Source: Skeletonema tropicum
Lineage: Eukaryota > Bacillariophyta > Thalassiosirophyceae > Thalassiosirales > Thalassiosiraceae
DNA: 64,000 nt
NCBI GenBank assembly: GCA_037178625.1
Contig: CM074144.1
Coordinates: 930,001 to 994,000, forward strand
Direction of reading: 5' to 3'
Below the pieces are notes generated by a model. That model saw only the letters and a program-made list of their open reading frames with translations. It ran no database searches and was not told the DNA's origin. Each line of letters opens with the position of its first letter. The stretch's first letter is position 1. This document shows positions 1 to 12,867 of this stretch, one piece after another. The position numbers were made by a program, and so were the translations under genes.

Positions 1-811
1 CCCAGCAGTAGAATCCAACGCACCCATCTCCGTACTAATCTGCGTAATCCAATGATCACGTTTTTGATGATTCAGTTCCCCCTCTGTCGTGGCCAACTCC
101 CCTGCTGCATCACCACTATTTTCAAACTCCTTACAACGAAACGTCAAATTGATCCTACCCTCTTCCACATCACTCTCCTTTGGTACCGAATGCAGATATT
201 TATACTGACATATATTCTCCATTAGGATGATACTACCATTGGTCATTTCGACACTTGCTCTATCTCGTACTCCATCAGTTTTGGAACGTATGAGGAATTT
301 GCGAGTACAGCCTAGTGAAATTGAGGCGATGGGAGTTGATCTGCCAATTTCCTCCCGATCGGAATGCCATCCGATCCGTTGTGTGCCATTTTGGTAATAG
401 TTCAATAGACAAATGTTGAATTTGACTGGCTTCTTGTCGGAAGATCCATCAACACCTACCACTTTGGAATTGTACCACTCTTCCGCCTTGGTCTTCAACT
501 CGTGTACAATGGGAGGAAAGCCGACTAATGGAGCCCCGGGTGCATCTCTGTAGCGATAATCTCTCTTCTTTTCATTCGTCACCACCACCTGCAGCAACAG
601 AGCCGTCTTGTTGTTCATTGTCAGGGACATCCATCATAAGCGTCACCCATCGGTTGATCTTGGGAGTTTTTTCCCATGGGGTGTTGGCCAAGAGATCCTC
701 GTAGGCTGCGGTGGCTTCATCTTCGGAGAGGAAGTTTGTGTCATGGTAGACACATGGCGTGCGCAGTGGTAGAAGGAAATCTTCCATGGTAGAAGTAGCT
801 GCTATCAACAT
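1..811 (-). CDS. AlkB-like 2OG-Fe(II) dioxygenase, 3' end outside window, one frame break
   Basis: The protein starts at 811 (MLIAATSTMEDF) and runs toward the window edge. After a frame change near 575-590 it continues to base 1 with the ALKBH2/3 signature: NYYQNGTQRIGWHSD (HxD iron ligands), then IASISLGCTRKFLIRSK, then the distal histidine in YLHSVP, and RINLTFR with the 2-oxoglutarate-binding arginines. AlkB homologues oxidatively demethylate alkylated bases in DNA or RNA. The N-terminal reading frame ends at a TGA (572-574), while the catalytic half is one base out of phase; no plausible GT-AG intron fits, so this is a one-base indel (assembly error or decay). The break falls in a variable loop between NRWVTLMMDVP and KKRDYRYRD. 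The family call is firm; whether this copy is functional is not. Confidence 0.8.
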
Positions 812-2783
812 TGAGATGGAGATGATTGGTTGCTCTGGGTTGGTGGGGCGCGCGGGTTGGAGGTTGGAGGCGGGAGGCGGGTTGGAGATTAGAGGCGGTT
901 CCTATTGAAAAAGTTTCTCCCGCCTTTAACGGCCTCCCGCTTCTCAAACGGCAGTTTCAGCCGATTAACGGGCGGGATGTCCGATGCGACAGTAGCAGTT
1001 AACGGCTCCAGCGACCCACTGGGAACATCCCGCTGGGGCAGTCTGAAACATCCCGTTTAGCCCCTCACGAAAACTTTTGTTGCCGCAATATGAAAAAAAT
1101 AATAAAAAAATAATCCTGACCATGATAGCCGCAACTGCAATAGCCAACAGCTATTACTTCATCAAAACAGTGAAAATTAATAATTACGCAGCATGAAACT
1201 GAAGGCAAAAAAATATCTGAAACAAGCGGACATCGGGGGATTTACAAATATCATTTAATAATGACGAATATTAAATGTTATGATAGACTACTTAAATCAG
1301 ATCATGTCTCAAAATAATTTTATTTACCTTCAATCCATAGACATATTATTCTAGTTTAACGACCTCTCTTCGTCGCAAATATGTTTACAGAGGAGCGGTA
1401 TCGTTTGAAGCACCTTAAACCATCGTACATGTGATTATTGCCGTGTTGTGTGATGTTGTAATTTTGGCAATACTTTATGCACATTATTTGTCCGATGCGT
1501 TATGGGAGAGGCCTTCCAACTGTTCCAAGCGGTGCAATATTAAATAAAACCATTATCGTCCATGTGCTTCGGCGGAGTGGTTCAATTCACGAAATAACTC
1601 CCTTCTCTGTGCAGAAAGACGGTGATGTCTGATATGGCAGATCTTAATGACTTGTATTGGCACCTCATTATTTCAACAATCGGTTTAGATAATGACTCCC
1701 TGCCACAAATATTTTCTCATATGGCTTATCAAATGGCGGCGCCGTCCATCGTACAAGTAATATTCATTTGCACGGATATCAGGGGCCTATGAGGATGCCA
1801 TGGTTTTTATCAAATAAGTGTCCTTTTTTGAGTTGATGCGGACGGAGGTGTGAGTTTTAGTTATTAGTATTGCAAACAGTAAGTAGTAGGCGAACAGTAT
1901 AGTAATTATGGTATTTTTTACAAGCCTACGTAGAAATTGTTAAAATCGCACATAATAATGTTGTGGTCGTTATCCGCCGTTGGGAGCAGGGCACATGTTG
2001 GGAGGCCGTTAAAGGCGGGAGAAATGTTTTCAATAGGAACCCACTAAGTTTACAACCTGATCGGTCACTTTTTTGGCAATTTTTGGTGAAACACTGTGAG
2101 AAACACAAGAAAATCACACGATTTGACACACAACACGCCGTAGGCCTATGTAGGGCTGGACTCAGGAGGGTCTATTAGGGTGCGTTATCGTGAAGCAATA
2201 GTTTAGGGTAATATTAGGACGTACCAACAAGTTAGGGCTGGATTCGCAAGGGGCGTTTTGATTCACAGTGGGGGTTGGGTTATGTACTAAATATTGGTTT
2301 TAGACGAGTCGAACCAAAAAAATGTGGCATCACACTTTTACGGCATTCTTAGCAGAAGTACAGACAGACGATCAGGTTGTAAACTTAGTCTGTCCCACCA
2401 CCCACCCAGGTATGTAGCGCGGCAGGAAGATTCCTGATGACACAGATCATGACACAATAAATTTCGCTACGTTATCTTTCATGTCACACTTGGCGATCCA
2501 ACGCGCGAAACGGGACTCCAATTTTAAAAGCGCTTTCTGGTAAAGGCGAAAAACGTTCGAGCTCGAATGTATACTCACAATTTTTTTGTCAAACTCAACG
2601 CTCAACGCTCACTACACACTACATGCGTTGAAGCTGAGTTGTAGGAATGTGACTTGTGATGATACATAAGTAGGTATATAGATCGTACCCTTATACCTAC
2701 AATAATCTATCTATCTATCTACTTTCACTTCAGTAAAGCAATCAAAGACAGGTGTCCTAATAAGGTGTGTCATCGTATCATAG
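812..2783. other. gene-poor intergenic region
   Basis: I see no convincing gene. The first 120 bases are G-rich on the + strand and form the AlkB promoter side. The rest is AT-rich and holds only short chance reading frames. It contains the inverted repeat pair listed at 898-2043, and a TCTA microsatellite at about 2705-2722. A 15-base segment at about 2048-2062 recurs inverted near 2369-2383. Confidence 0.5.
898..2043. repeat. inverted repeat pair (arms 898-939 and 2000-2043)
   Basis: The left arm (reading GGTTCCTATTG ... CCGCCTTTAACGGCCTCCC) recurs in reverse complement at 2000-2043 with about three mismatches over 41 bases. The arms enclose about 1.06 kb without a gene. This could be the termini of a non-autonomous DNA transposon or two head-to-head copies of a short repeat. 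No clear target-site duplication is visible, so the transposon reading is weak. Confidence 0.5.
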
Positions 2784-3047
2784 TCAAAGCAAGTGGCATG
2801 AGTCAGGAAGAAGAAAATAACCATCTGACGTTAAGACAGAATCAGTGGCCCTGACACCCCGAATACCTCCCCGCTCAGGAACGAGCAGCGGTTGTGAGGA
2901 GGCTCCCTCACGTTCCGAGGCTACCGTGGAAATATCATCGAGCGACAACTGGTCCGCAAGACGGCCCCGAAGGGCCTGGACCCGCTGTTGTGCAGCGAGG
3001 GCAAGTTCACGGCGGCGCTCGTCGGTGATGGATGGCGTATTAGACAT
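2784..3047 (-). CDS. small hypothetical ORF, possibly a gene remnant
   Basis: An 87-codon frame begins MSNTPSITDERRRELA and continues with a helical, Arg/Leu/Glu-rich segment up to about residue 45, then ERGGIRG; the last 20 residues look random. Composition and GC content of the first 60 codons are gene-like and differ from the AT-rich flanks. The charged N-terminus could be the start of a retroelement or otherwise truncated protein. I do not recognise it and no function is proposed. Confidence 0.3.
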   Translation of the reverse strand: MSNTPSITDERRRELALAAQQRVQALRGRLADQLSLDDISTVASEREGASSQPLLVPERGGIRGVRATDSVLTSDGYFLLPDSCHLL

Positions 3048-4391
3048 AGTTGATGGGAGAAAAAGACCCGGAAAAACTATGGGGCGGCAAATTTAATGTG
3101 AGACGTTTGAAACCGAAAAATTCAAGTATCGGGAGCACTGCAGTCCTAATGATGATCAACCTCGTCAGTTGTGCAGTCAACAGATACCCAACCGATATAC
3201 AGAACGCCAACAACAAAAGCTGTAAGCACTCACAGGTGTTGGACTTGATGTAGGTCTTTGTCTTCATGGACGGAAAGGATAAATGGTGTCACCGTAGTGT
3301 CAAGTATTTGACAGCCACGTTTTGTCCGACCAGTATCAACTTTCCGTTCACTGGCTCAGGCACTTGGTTTCTACTCTTGTCCGTCTCCACACCGGCTTAA
3401 CCTTGGCATGTACGAGATGATACCATCTAGGCTTTTAGTGAGATACTCCTACCATCTTCTTTAGTACACTAACTTTTGCTACCGCCCGAAAAAAATGCGT
3501 TCGCATTTAGGTCCCGAGTTGGAACTCGTGAAGAATCCACCATTTTTAATAGCGAACCTCACACAAAACTCCCCACAAAACTATATACTCACTCCCAACA
3601 ACCATGTCAACAAACCTACTCCACAGCCTGATAAAGAGTCATGGTAGGATTGTAACACCATCAACCAGCCATTATATGACAGCCCATATTATTAGCTTTC
3701 TATAGAGCCACTGGTCAGCATTTCAACTACTATATTCGCCATGCAGTAGTTGCGCAACATTGGACATGTGGCGTCAGGAGGCGATTGCGCTGGAATATTT
3801 TTTTGTCTCAATAATTTCTGGCGCCGCTCTCTCAGAGCACTACTCACAAAAATTCGTAAATACTACAATAACAAAAGCGATCGGCTGGACAAAGACTCGA
3901 TGCGGACAATTTTGCTTACCTGCTGTTAGTAATTTTAGGGAAAAGGAGACAAGGCTGGACCAGCAAACTCGCTGACTGGACAAATTCGCTGATGAAAAAA
4001 AGTGAGATAAGTAGTTGCTGTTCACCACTTGTTAATTGTGAACCCACCCTCTGCGGCATTCATTTTATTGTGGTGTTTACTGCAGCTTGTCTTCAACGCA
4101 TGCAGAATGCAGACAAGATGACTCGCGCGCGTCTCCCTCCTGTCTCTTTTTATTCTTTCTCATACGGCATTATAACGTACTTTAGAATTTCTGTTAATAT
4201 TAATTCCTATAATTGGAAGCTTAGGCAAAGCGACTGTCGGTACTCGCTGAAACCGACTATTTTTACGTTTCTCGTTCTGAGTCCGGATGCGTTTCGTTCT
4301 TCGCTTCTTACTTCTGCGCTTGCACTGGGCACTTTCTATGTAAGTAAGTCATAGATAGATAGATTACACACAACACAAAACTTTTTTCAAC
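3048..4391. other. intergenic region without a supported gene
   Basis: Only weak reading frames occur here. Around 4164-4195 the sequence resembles one end of the 60-bp repeat found at 17891-17950 and 33981-34040 (shared ACGTACTTTA..ATTTC.GTTAAT core). Short perfect hairpins such as AATGCGTTCGCATT lie near 3495-3510. The final ~60 bases (TAGATAGATAGATT... then CAACATG) are the presumed promoter/5' UTR of the gene starting at 4392. Confidence 0.4.
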
Positions 4392-5841
4392 ATGAAGATC
4401 ATCGCCGCTGCCATTACCATCCCAATCCTCTTCGGTGCTGCTACTCCCATAACTGCTGCATCTGGTTCTAAGAGTGGTAAGTCTGAAGGCCCATCTGCGG
4501 CTGCGGGTCCAAGTAATGGTAATGTGCCTTCACCTTCCATGACTCCTTATGCAATGCCATCTGGTAAATCGGGCAAGTCGAGATTCCGTGCTTCATATCT
4601 TTCTGAGGTACTTGGTATTGGTACTGATGCCGTGCCCGAAAGCTCAGCAATTGCGGCTGCCGGATACAACCAAGCAACTACTGCCACAACCGCAGATAAT
4701 ACTGAAGTTTGGGCCGAACGAGCTCTAGCTGCAGCAGCTTTTCAAGAATCTTCTCTGTCTCTGGTCACTATTGACAGAGACAGAAGTTCAGACTACAAGA
4801 GCTCACTTGGCCTTATGTTCGAAGTAGAAGCCCGAGAAGACGTGAGCATTACATCACTCTCATTCTTCACGGCTACCAGCTCAAAGACTTGGACCGAAGT
4901 TTACATGAGATATGGAAGCTACAAGGGCTACACAGCAAGCAGCTATGGATGGGAGAAGATCTACTCTGGAAAGTCTCAGCAACGTGGCACTTCTTCTCTT
5001 ACAGAAGTTAATGCTCAAGACACCCGTCTACATCCAGCAAGGCGAGACAGTTTCGTTCTACATTGTAACACCTGGATTGATCATTAGCGTTGATTCTGGT
5101 GCCAAGGAAGGCAAATCCATCGCACACAATGATGAAATCAAGATCTACTCGGGCATTGCTCTAGCTTACGGTATGTGGGAGGAAGGTTGTATGAACGGTT
5201 GGCAATGCATCTTTTCCGGAAGATCCTTCGAGGGCATCATCGGCTACAATGTCTTTACTAGCCCATCTACTGACATTGCAACACAGAACTTCTACACTCA
5301 AGTTATTGAATCTCCTGGAACTCTTGTCGTCATTGATAGAGACAGAAGTGCAGACTATAAGAGCTCACTTGGCCTCATTTTCGAGGTAGAAGCCCTCGAA
5401 GATGTGAGTATCACCTCACTCTCATTCTTCACGGGTTCCGACTCGAAAACTTGGACCGAAGTTTACATGCGCTATGGAAGCTACAAGGGCTACACAGCAA
5501 GCAGCTATGGATGGGAGAAGATCTACTCTGGAAAGTCTCAGCAACGTGGCACTTCTTCTCTTACAGAAGTTATGCTCAAGACACCCGTCTACATCCAGCA
5601 AGGCGCTACAGTTTCGTTCTACATTGTAACACCTGGATTAATCATTAGCGTTGATTCTGGTGCCAAGGAAGGCAAATCCATCGCACATAATGACGCAATC
5701 AAGCTCTATTCAGGCATTGCTCTAGCTTACGGTATGTGGGAGGAAGGTTGCATGAACGGTTGGCAATGCATCTTTTCCGGGAGATCCTTCGAGGGCATTA
5801 TCAGCTACGATGTTTTCATTGTTCTACCTTTTGCTCCATAG
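4392..5841 (+). CDS. secreted protein with two near-identical ~145-aa repeats, one frame break
   Basis: The ATG at 4392 opens with a signal peptide (MKIIAAAITIPILFGAATPI) followed by a low-complexity Ser/Gly/Lys stretch. Two copies of a domain follow (about 4757-5260 and 5311-5820), each with IDRDRS.DYKSSLGL.FEVEA, EDVSITSLSFFT, TWTEVYMRYGSYKG and YGWEKIYSGKSQQRGTSS. The spacing of aromatic and beta-branched residues suggests a beta-sandwich; the pattern fits a diatom secreted-protein repeat but I cannot name a family. Copy 1 reads GTTAATGCTC near 5008 where copy 2 reads GTTATGCTC, so one extra A breaks the frame between 4392-5087 and 4912-5841. The ORF is otherwise clean, which argues for a recent mutation or a base-call error. 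A decayed third copy lies at 30720-31230. Confidence 0.65.
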
Positions 5842-6811
5842 AAGTGTTGATGTCTGATTTGTAGCATCGGAGTTATGTACGAAGCGGCATCGGCAATTGT
5901 AATGAAAAAAAAAACTTCGATTTTTGTCAAAAAGGAGTGTTAGAGTGATGAGTCATGGGTTGGATGAATGCAGTTTTGAGTGAGTGAAGTCGCAAACATC
6001 TTTCCATCCAGAATAATATTGTTTGTTAAGATTCCTGTAGGTATTTAGGATAGTTGAATTAAGTTTAAGCTTATCTACAGATAATGTTGTAGACCGAGCA
6101 TGTCTTATCTTTGAGATAGCAATTGCTTGATATGTAATGACATTGACATCTGTCTACTGTAATCATATTCTGCTCTCTTGCTCGACATAAGTGTATGTTG
6201 TTGTGGACGCACGGATATATAAGTATTCCAGAAGGCATGTCTCCTCAAGAGCCAAGCAAGAAGTGTTCTCTGTCTGATGCGATACTGAAGAATGTCGCAT
6301 GTGACAGAAGCAAGATACTGTAACCTTTAAAACCGTGCGGCGTCACAACAACATTACCTGCACAGAATCTGGCGGGAACCGTCAACAGCGTCACCTTTTT
6401 TCGGTGGACAAAAAGTTCGTGTTCGACCAGGCCGCAAATCCGCAGATGGTTTTCATCGACTGTTCTGAGTTGGAAATAGCAGCTGCATTACACGGTTGAC
6501 ATTAGTTGATAGATACATATCTTTTTTTGCATTGGTAGCCTGCCTGCCTGCCTGCATTGCATATGTATTACTTATATGAGTAGAGGTACGTTTTCAGTGT
6601 GTCAATCGAGTGACACATCTTAGGATCACAGCTGCCACAATAATTGGTCGTCGATCATCATCTCATCATTGCTTTCCAATTTCTCGAGCATTGACCAAAC
6701 TACACCTATCTACCCACTTACTAGCTGCCGCTGCTCAACTCGTCCTGTATATCTTCTTCTTTTCGCAGAATTCTCTCATTTTTGACCGCCACCAGATATA
6801 CCTATCGAAAT
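5842..6811. other. intergenic: 3' UTR of secreted gene and promoter of M16 peptidase
   Basis: An A-rich run at about 5905-5915 follows the stop codon and may mark transcript 3' sequence. A CCTG microsatellite is at about 6540-6556. Nothing else is recognisable before the ATGATG at 6812. Confidence 0.4.
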
Positions 6812-9800
6812 ATGATGACGAGATCATCATTGTTGGCGGCAACCACCACCTGCACACAACTCTTACTACTCATCGGGGGAATACAATCCTTTGCGACTCC
6901 GTTCCATCATCATCGCAGTAGTAGTAATGATTTGACCATTTCAAATAATAACAAAGTAAATGATTTCAAATTATGGTCCACCACGGATAAATCGAGCAGC
7001 AGCAGCAGCAGCGGTGGTGAGGCCATTTTGGATTTGTCTGAGGGACGTTCTTCGGGGTCTGTATTGACTGATTTGGTGACGAATGGTGTGCCTAAAGAAG
7101 AAGAGGAGGAGGTGTGCAGTGATTGATACAACCACAATCACGAATGAAAAGACAACAACTGCTATTGAAGCAGATGAAGATGTCGCCGAAGCCATTACAA
7201 AACAACCCATCATCACCACCACAACAACATCCTCCTCCACAACCACAATCATCGCCACCGACTGATCAATTCATCAAATCACTACCCGACAAACGCAACT
7301 ATCGTGCCATCACATTGGCCAATCAACTTACTGTATTGTTAGTTTCGGATCCAATGACCGATGTGGAGAGTGCAAGTGTGCATGTGAGGGCGGGACATTT
7401 TGATGATCCTCCGAATCGTGCTGGGTTGGCACATTTTCATGAACATGTACGTGTTGATAATATGTAGTGATTGTGTTTTTGTTTGTTGCATGCATGTATG
7501 TATGTTATGTTCTTGATGATATTTGTCATGTTGTCAACCCCTACTAATCTTGTTTTTACAATCTACCTCTTCACACTCACTGTAGATGCTATTCTTGGGA
7601 ACAGAGAAATATCCAAAGGAAGAAGAATATGAAGATTTTCTCGGTAGAAACGGTGGTGCTTCCAATGCCTACACTGACATGGAGGATACCAATTATTACT
7701 TCAACGTGAGTCCATTGGATCACTAGTGACGACGACTGATGATGACAATGAAGAGACATTGGATGAAGTGGTGGAAGACAATGACGGCAAAGTATCAGCA
7801 GCATTATCAGGCGCACTAGATCGCTTCGCCCAATTCTTCATCTCACCATTATTCGATGAATCCATGCTCGAACGTGAATTACGTGCCGTAAACTCGGAAT
7901 ATTTGAATGGACGGACAGCCGATAATTGGAGGAATTATCAAATGTTAAAGCATGGGTCCAATCATGATCATCCATTTTCGAAATTTGGTTGTGGGAATTA
8001 TAATACCCTGACAGATGGGGGTGATCCAGAGTTAAAGAAGGGGGAGGAGGGTGTGGAGTTTGGTGGTGGATCTTCACCGAGGGAGGCTTTGGTCAAGTTT
8101 TGGACGGATAAGTATCATGCGGGGAATATCAAGCTTTGTGTGGTCGGACGTGCAAGTTTGGATGAATTGCAAAAGACTGTGGAGCAAACGTTTGAGGATG
8201 TTCGTCCCCCTCCGGAGGGGTTTGTTGCCAATGGTCTTGTGGATCAAATCAAGGCGGGTGTGTTGAAATTGCCGGAGGAGGAAGGATCTCATTTACGTGA
8301 TGAGAATGGAGATTTTGTGTTTCAGACGGAAGCACCTTACGTATGCACCGAATGTTGCTTTTGGTCCGAATGAACTTGGATTGATCCGTGAGGTGATTAC
8401 CGTTGGTAGAGACACGAACTTTGAAAATATTATCGGCCGTACCACCCTCGGCTGATCCGGTGTTGGCGGAAAGCAAGCCGTTCCGTGTGTTAAGTCACTT
8501 GGTTGGACATGAATCTCCTGGAAGTTTGCATCATTTGTTAATGGAAGAGGGTTGGGTCAGCAGTTTATCATCTGGAACGGGGGTTTCTGCCTCCGACTTT
8601 AGTCTCACGAGTTTGGGCATTTCTCTGACACCCAAGGGTATGAGGGAGCGTGATCAGGTCCTTGCCAAAACTTGGCAGTGGCTTGCTCTCATCAAAGACG
8701 CCGTGTTGAACGATCCTCATGGTGTTATTGAGCAGTATCATAATGAGATGAAGGTCCTTGCAGCCACTAGTTTCAAATTCCGTGAGAATGGTGACCCCAC
8801 AAACTTCTGCTCTTCTGCAGCCGAAAGATTGTTTGATTATGAACCATCCAAGTTGTTGTTGGGATCCGCTAACGCTGGAGAATATGATGTTGAGGTTGCA
8901 CGAGCTTTCTTGAAAAGGATGACTCCTGAAAACTCATTGATCATCATCACTGGGCCTGAGTTGGAGGAGAAAGAGTTGGAGGAAGCTGCTGTCAGTGCAA
9001 GCGAAGATACTTGGCAAACGGAGGAAAGATATGGGGGCAAATACCGTCAGGTTCGTATTTCCGAGGATTTGGCCAAGGAATGGAATCAGCCGGCAGAGAT
9101 TGACCCACGCCTTCGACTTCCTGGGCTGAATGAGTTTATCCCAGAAGACTTATCTTTGAGATGTGATGACGAAGAGTCAAAGGCTACGTTTGATCCTGAA
9201 GTAGATTACAGAGAAGAACACCCAAATCTTATTGTTGACACTCCCAAACTGCGTATGTGGCACAAGATGGACAGGACATTCCGGGTTCCCAAAACTTCGA
9301 TTCGTCTCCAGCTCACTTCCCCAAACATTTACCGATCACCTCGGTCTATTACTCTCAATCGTATCTTTCAAAAGGTGTTGCAAGACGACTTGAATTCGTA
9401 CGTGTACGATGCATCTGTCGCTGGATGTAACTACCGAGTATCAGTAGCACCTAGCAACTACCAGCTTTCTGTGAGTGGATATTCCGAAAAGTTACCCCAC
9501 CTTCTCGATGTAGTAACAAGCCGAATCGCAAGTTTGATTGAGGAGATGAAGGAGGGAGAAGAGGCTCACCCAGCCTTGGAAAAGATTTTCTCCAAATCCA
9601 AAGATGATCTATTACGACAGACGAAGAATTATGTCTATGACAGCCCCTACGAAACCGCCACTTACAACTTTAGAATGCTCCTCGAGACTCCAGTTTGGCA
9701 CGTTAGAGATTACATCGGTGAGATGGAAGGACCCGATGCTGAAGCGGAGCCTCTAACAATGAAAGAATGTGCCGAGGCTGCTGAGGAGTGTTTGTTTGGT

Positions 9801-10760
9801 CGAACCAAGGCAGTTTCTCTTTGCATTGGAAATATTGATGAGAAAGGTTCTAAGGAAGTAGCAGATCTCATCACCAACAATTTTTTGAAGAAACGCCCAC
9901 TAATCGAAGATGAAACGCCGCGATTTCGTTCTCTCAGAATGCCCAACAAGGCCGAAGCCATGCAGATATTTGGCGAATCTGTAGGCTCGCGTGAAGTGCC
10001 AATAGTGTATGAAGACCTTGCCCACAGTGAGAGTGAGGAAAATAATGCGGTAGATTTAATGATGCAAACTGCGTCAAGCTTCGAACTCGGATTCGAAGGC
10101 CTTGCTATCCAGGAACTAATCGCGAGTATGGCATACAACTCAGCCTTCAATCAGTTGCGCACAAAGGAGCAACTAGGATATATTGTTGCTGCTGTCGTGA
10201 AAAAGAGCACTGGTGGGGGAAATGGATTACATGTGATTGTTCAGTCATCTTCAACTCTCCCTCCTGCGATAGAAGAGAGTTGCTTAAGGTGGGTTGAACA
10301 ATTTCGAAAGGAACTCGAAGAAATGCCCGACTCTCGTTTTGCAATGGAGGCAGCCGCTGTCAAAGCCAACTTGTTAGAGAAGGACATCAAGCTTTCTGAA
10401 GAAGTAAGCTCAGTATGGGGAGAAATATTATCGACAATGTCGCACAGCGAGCACTTCAAGAATCCTGACTTTGATCGTATCGAAAAGTTTGCAGACGTAC
10501 TGACTTTGGATGATAGCAATGGAAGCGAAACGTCTATCAAGACGGCGGCGGAGCTCAAGCAGAAGGTTCTTGAGTTCTATGATAAATACTTCTCACCCGA
10601 CTCTCCTGATCGTCGTATTGTGTCATCAAGAGTTTATAATCGAAAGGCCAAAGCTGTGTACGAGGAGAATATTGGGAAGCCAGGGTTCATCTCTAGTTAC
10701 GATGATTCCCGAAAATTGAAGCAGATGTTGACTGCCTTCCCCACTGCTCCTTATTGGTAG
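6812..10760 (+). CDS. insulysin-type M16 zinc metallopeptidase, predicted plastid-targeted, several frame breaks
   Basis: The ATGATG at 6812 begins a signal peptide ([23 protein letters not shown]) followed by FATPF, an ASAFAP-like plastid motif; an upstream TTG in the same frame is not a likely start. The inverted zinc motif HFHEH (7432-7446) is split from [12 protein letters not shown] by a GTACGT..TAG intron (7447-7585). The third ligand region is [11 protein letters not shown] (about 7868-7900). Further insulysin hallmarks are [17 protein letters not shown], and [14 protein letters not shown] near 10150. M16A enzymes degrade peptides of up to a few kDa inside a closed chamber; a plastid enzyme could clear transit peptides (inference). 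Reading frame changes are needed near 7100-7126 (low-complexity), 7715-7726, about 8350 and about 8406, the last two each removed by skipping one base. Homology runs through all of them, so these are indels rather than introns. Confidence 0.8.
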
Positions 10761-10922
10761 AGTGGTTGTTTTGAGTGTTGAGATGTTCTTAGTGATAGAG
10801 TCATAATTTTAGATCTATTATTTCTTATTAGGGGCCGCTACCTCTTCTCTCAATGGCACTGAATAAGAATAAGAGTTGCCATTTGTTGTTGTCGGGGAAG
10901 GCGATCGATTCTCTTCATAATA

Positions 10923-12867
10923 TTACACCTGCATCAAGCGGCGCTCCTCTTCTTCCAACTCACTAATCTTGTCATAATGATATTGACATCGAGCACGGAT
11001 CCTCTGAACCTGATCAGTGAGGTAACGTCGGAAGTCGTATACAACCAAAACAGGCAATCCTCTGACGAATTGGTAGACTGCCGATAGTTTTCTCCTCTGA
11101 ATTCTAGCCGCGAGTTCATCATTTGATGAAGTGACTCTGTCGAACCAGCTTTTGACCAAGGGAAGTGGCTTCAGGTTCCACTGGAACAATGGCACCATGT
11201 CGAGATCAGGTGAGATGTTCAAAATCTTGGCTTTTGCAGCCAATTTTGGAGTTTCACAGTTCTTGTTGATTTTGAGACAAGAAAGAATTCTATTTGAACG
11301 TCATCATTGCATGCGAGAGTAAAAAAGCCAAGATCGCGTAGGGTATGGTTGGAGAGGTAGATGCTGTTTGGAGATGATTGTATCGCATAACAACTTCAAG
11401 AATGCTTCCCAACCTTTGAAAGTGATCCCTCTCTCGCCGAAATACAAACATTTCAGCGACTTGTTCCGACCCAATGCATCAGCAAGAGCATGTACACCAT
11501 CGTCACCAATATTGATATCATCGAGCGTAAGATTCTTCAATGTACACAACGGAGATCTGAAGTACTGCTTGAGAGAACGTAAGCCTGCTGCAGTAATTGC
11601 TGTATTACTTGAGAGGTCTAGGCTTTGCAAAGTAGTATTGTGTGAAAGTCCAAGTGACAAAGCTCTCAATCCATCATCACTGATGCTTACGCCATTCCCA
11701 TAGCACGTCAAGGATAGTTTCACAAGTGTCTTGTTGATAGACAAGGCATTCGCAAGAATCTTTCCCCCCTCATCACTGATGTGAATCCGATCAAGTTGTA
11801 GATCCTCTAATCTACTATTGCGGGACTGTAAGACTCGAGATATTGCCCTCATCCCTGTTTCGGTGATTGCTGTATTTCCTGCGATCGATAGTACACGTAA
11901 AGCTCTATTGTGAGCAAGTGAATCCGCTAAAGCTTCCAAGCCTGCGTCGCCAATGTTGATTGTTTGCGAGACGTAATTGTTTTAGCTTTGTTTTGCTGGC
12001 AAGAGACGAAGCCAAAGCTTTCAAGCCCTCGTCCCCTATGTCGTTGATAGAAAGATCCAACACTCCATCGGTCAGGGAGACATTACAAGCAAGTCCTTCG
12101 GCCAAAAGCTCCGCCCCATCGTTTCCAAGACCAGCATGACGCACTTGTAGTTGTTTCATTTTGGTGGCGTTTGCGAGCAATGTCCTTAATGCCATACTTT
12201 CGTCTCGACTAATTGCGTGATCTTCGATTGTATGAACACTGACATTCTCGAGCATAGGCAGCGCTACTAGTGCATGAGCCATTTCCTGCGTGACTGGTCC
12301 ATAGTAACTTTCCAGCGACAGGCATCGGCGCAATCCCAAAGCAAAGCAATGCCTTTTCTCGCGGTCAAGATTACCTCCCATTGACATAGTAGTAACATGC
12401 GGAAGATTGATTGCAAAGAAGAAGTGGCTGGGTAAAACATCAGCAGCGAAATCAATATCTTTGATTGATTTGTTACGCTTGATTCCAGTGAAAAATTTCT
12501 CCATCTGATCTTTACATGTTGGGAAGTAATACACGTACAAAGACTCCAATGTCTCATTTCTACCAATAAAGTATCCCAACCACCCAAGATCCCCTCCCTC
12601 CCTGACCTGATAGGTGTAAACATCCTCATCATCCTCTTCGTGCGAATAGTCTATAAACAGCGACGCCAATGCGGGATCGTTATTATTGATGCGGTGTAGG
12701 AGTGCCCTGTTTTCCGCAGATGATATTACATCCTTGAGCCTCACACCCGCCGCTAGCGCATCCTGATAATAGTTCATTGTGCTTTTTGACATGTTTGCCG
12801 TACTGCGACAAGTATGGTAGCAGAAAATGATGTATGTGAGGTGAGGTGATACAGAATGCAACGGCAT
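10923..12867 (-). pseudogene. LRR (ribonuclease-inhibitor type) protein, copy 1, frameshifted
   Basis: This is a close paralogue of the intact gene at 22209-24053. It starts MSKSTMNYYQDAL (ATG at 12792; an upstream in-frame ATG exists at 12867) and has repeats of the form LxxN.IGDxGLxALAxxLxxN, typical of RI-like leucine-rich repeats used for protein binding. The C-terminal domain (FQWNLKPLPLVKSWF ... ISELEEEERRLMQV) is shared. Against the intact paralogue there is one extra base near 11955-11960, which ends the first half, and a further frame disruption near 11305-11320, where the paralogue reads through. Two separate lesions suggest a pseudogene unless the assembly is at fault. Confidence 0.75.

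Noticed and set aside
3992..4354. 120-aa + strand frame
   Set aside because: No domain, poor composition, and the 3' part lies in repeat-like DNA; no support beyond openness.
7703..7726. 21-nt mini-intron in the M16 peptidase
   Set aside because: Too short to be spliced, and the exon join gives an immediate TGA.
8341..8409. 69-nt intron in the M16 peptidase (TAC|GTATGC..TAG)
   Set aside because: Splicing would not restore the frame, and the segment itself encodes a conserved-looking [13 protein letters not shown] stretch; single-base indels explain it better.
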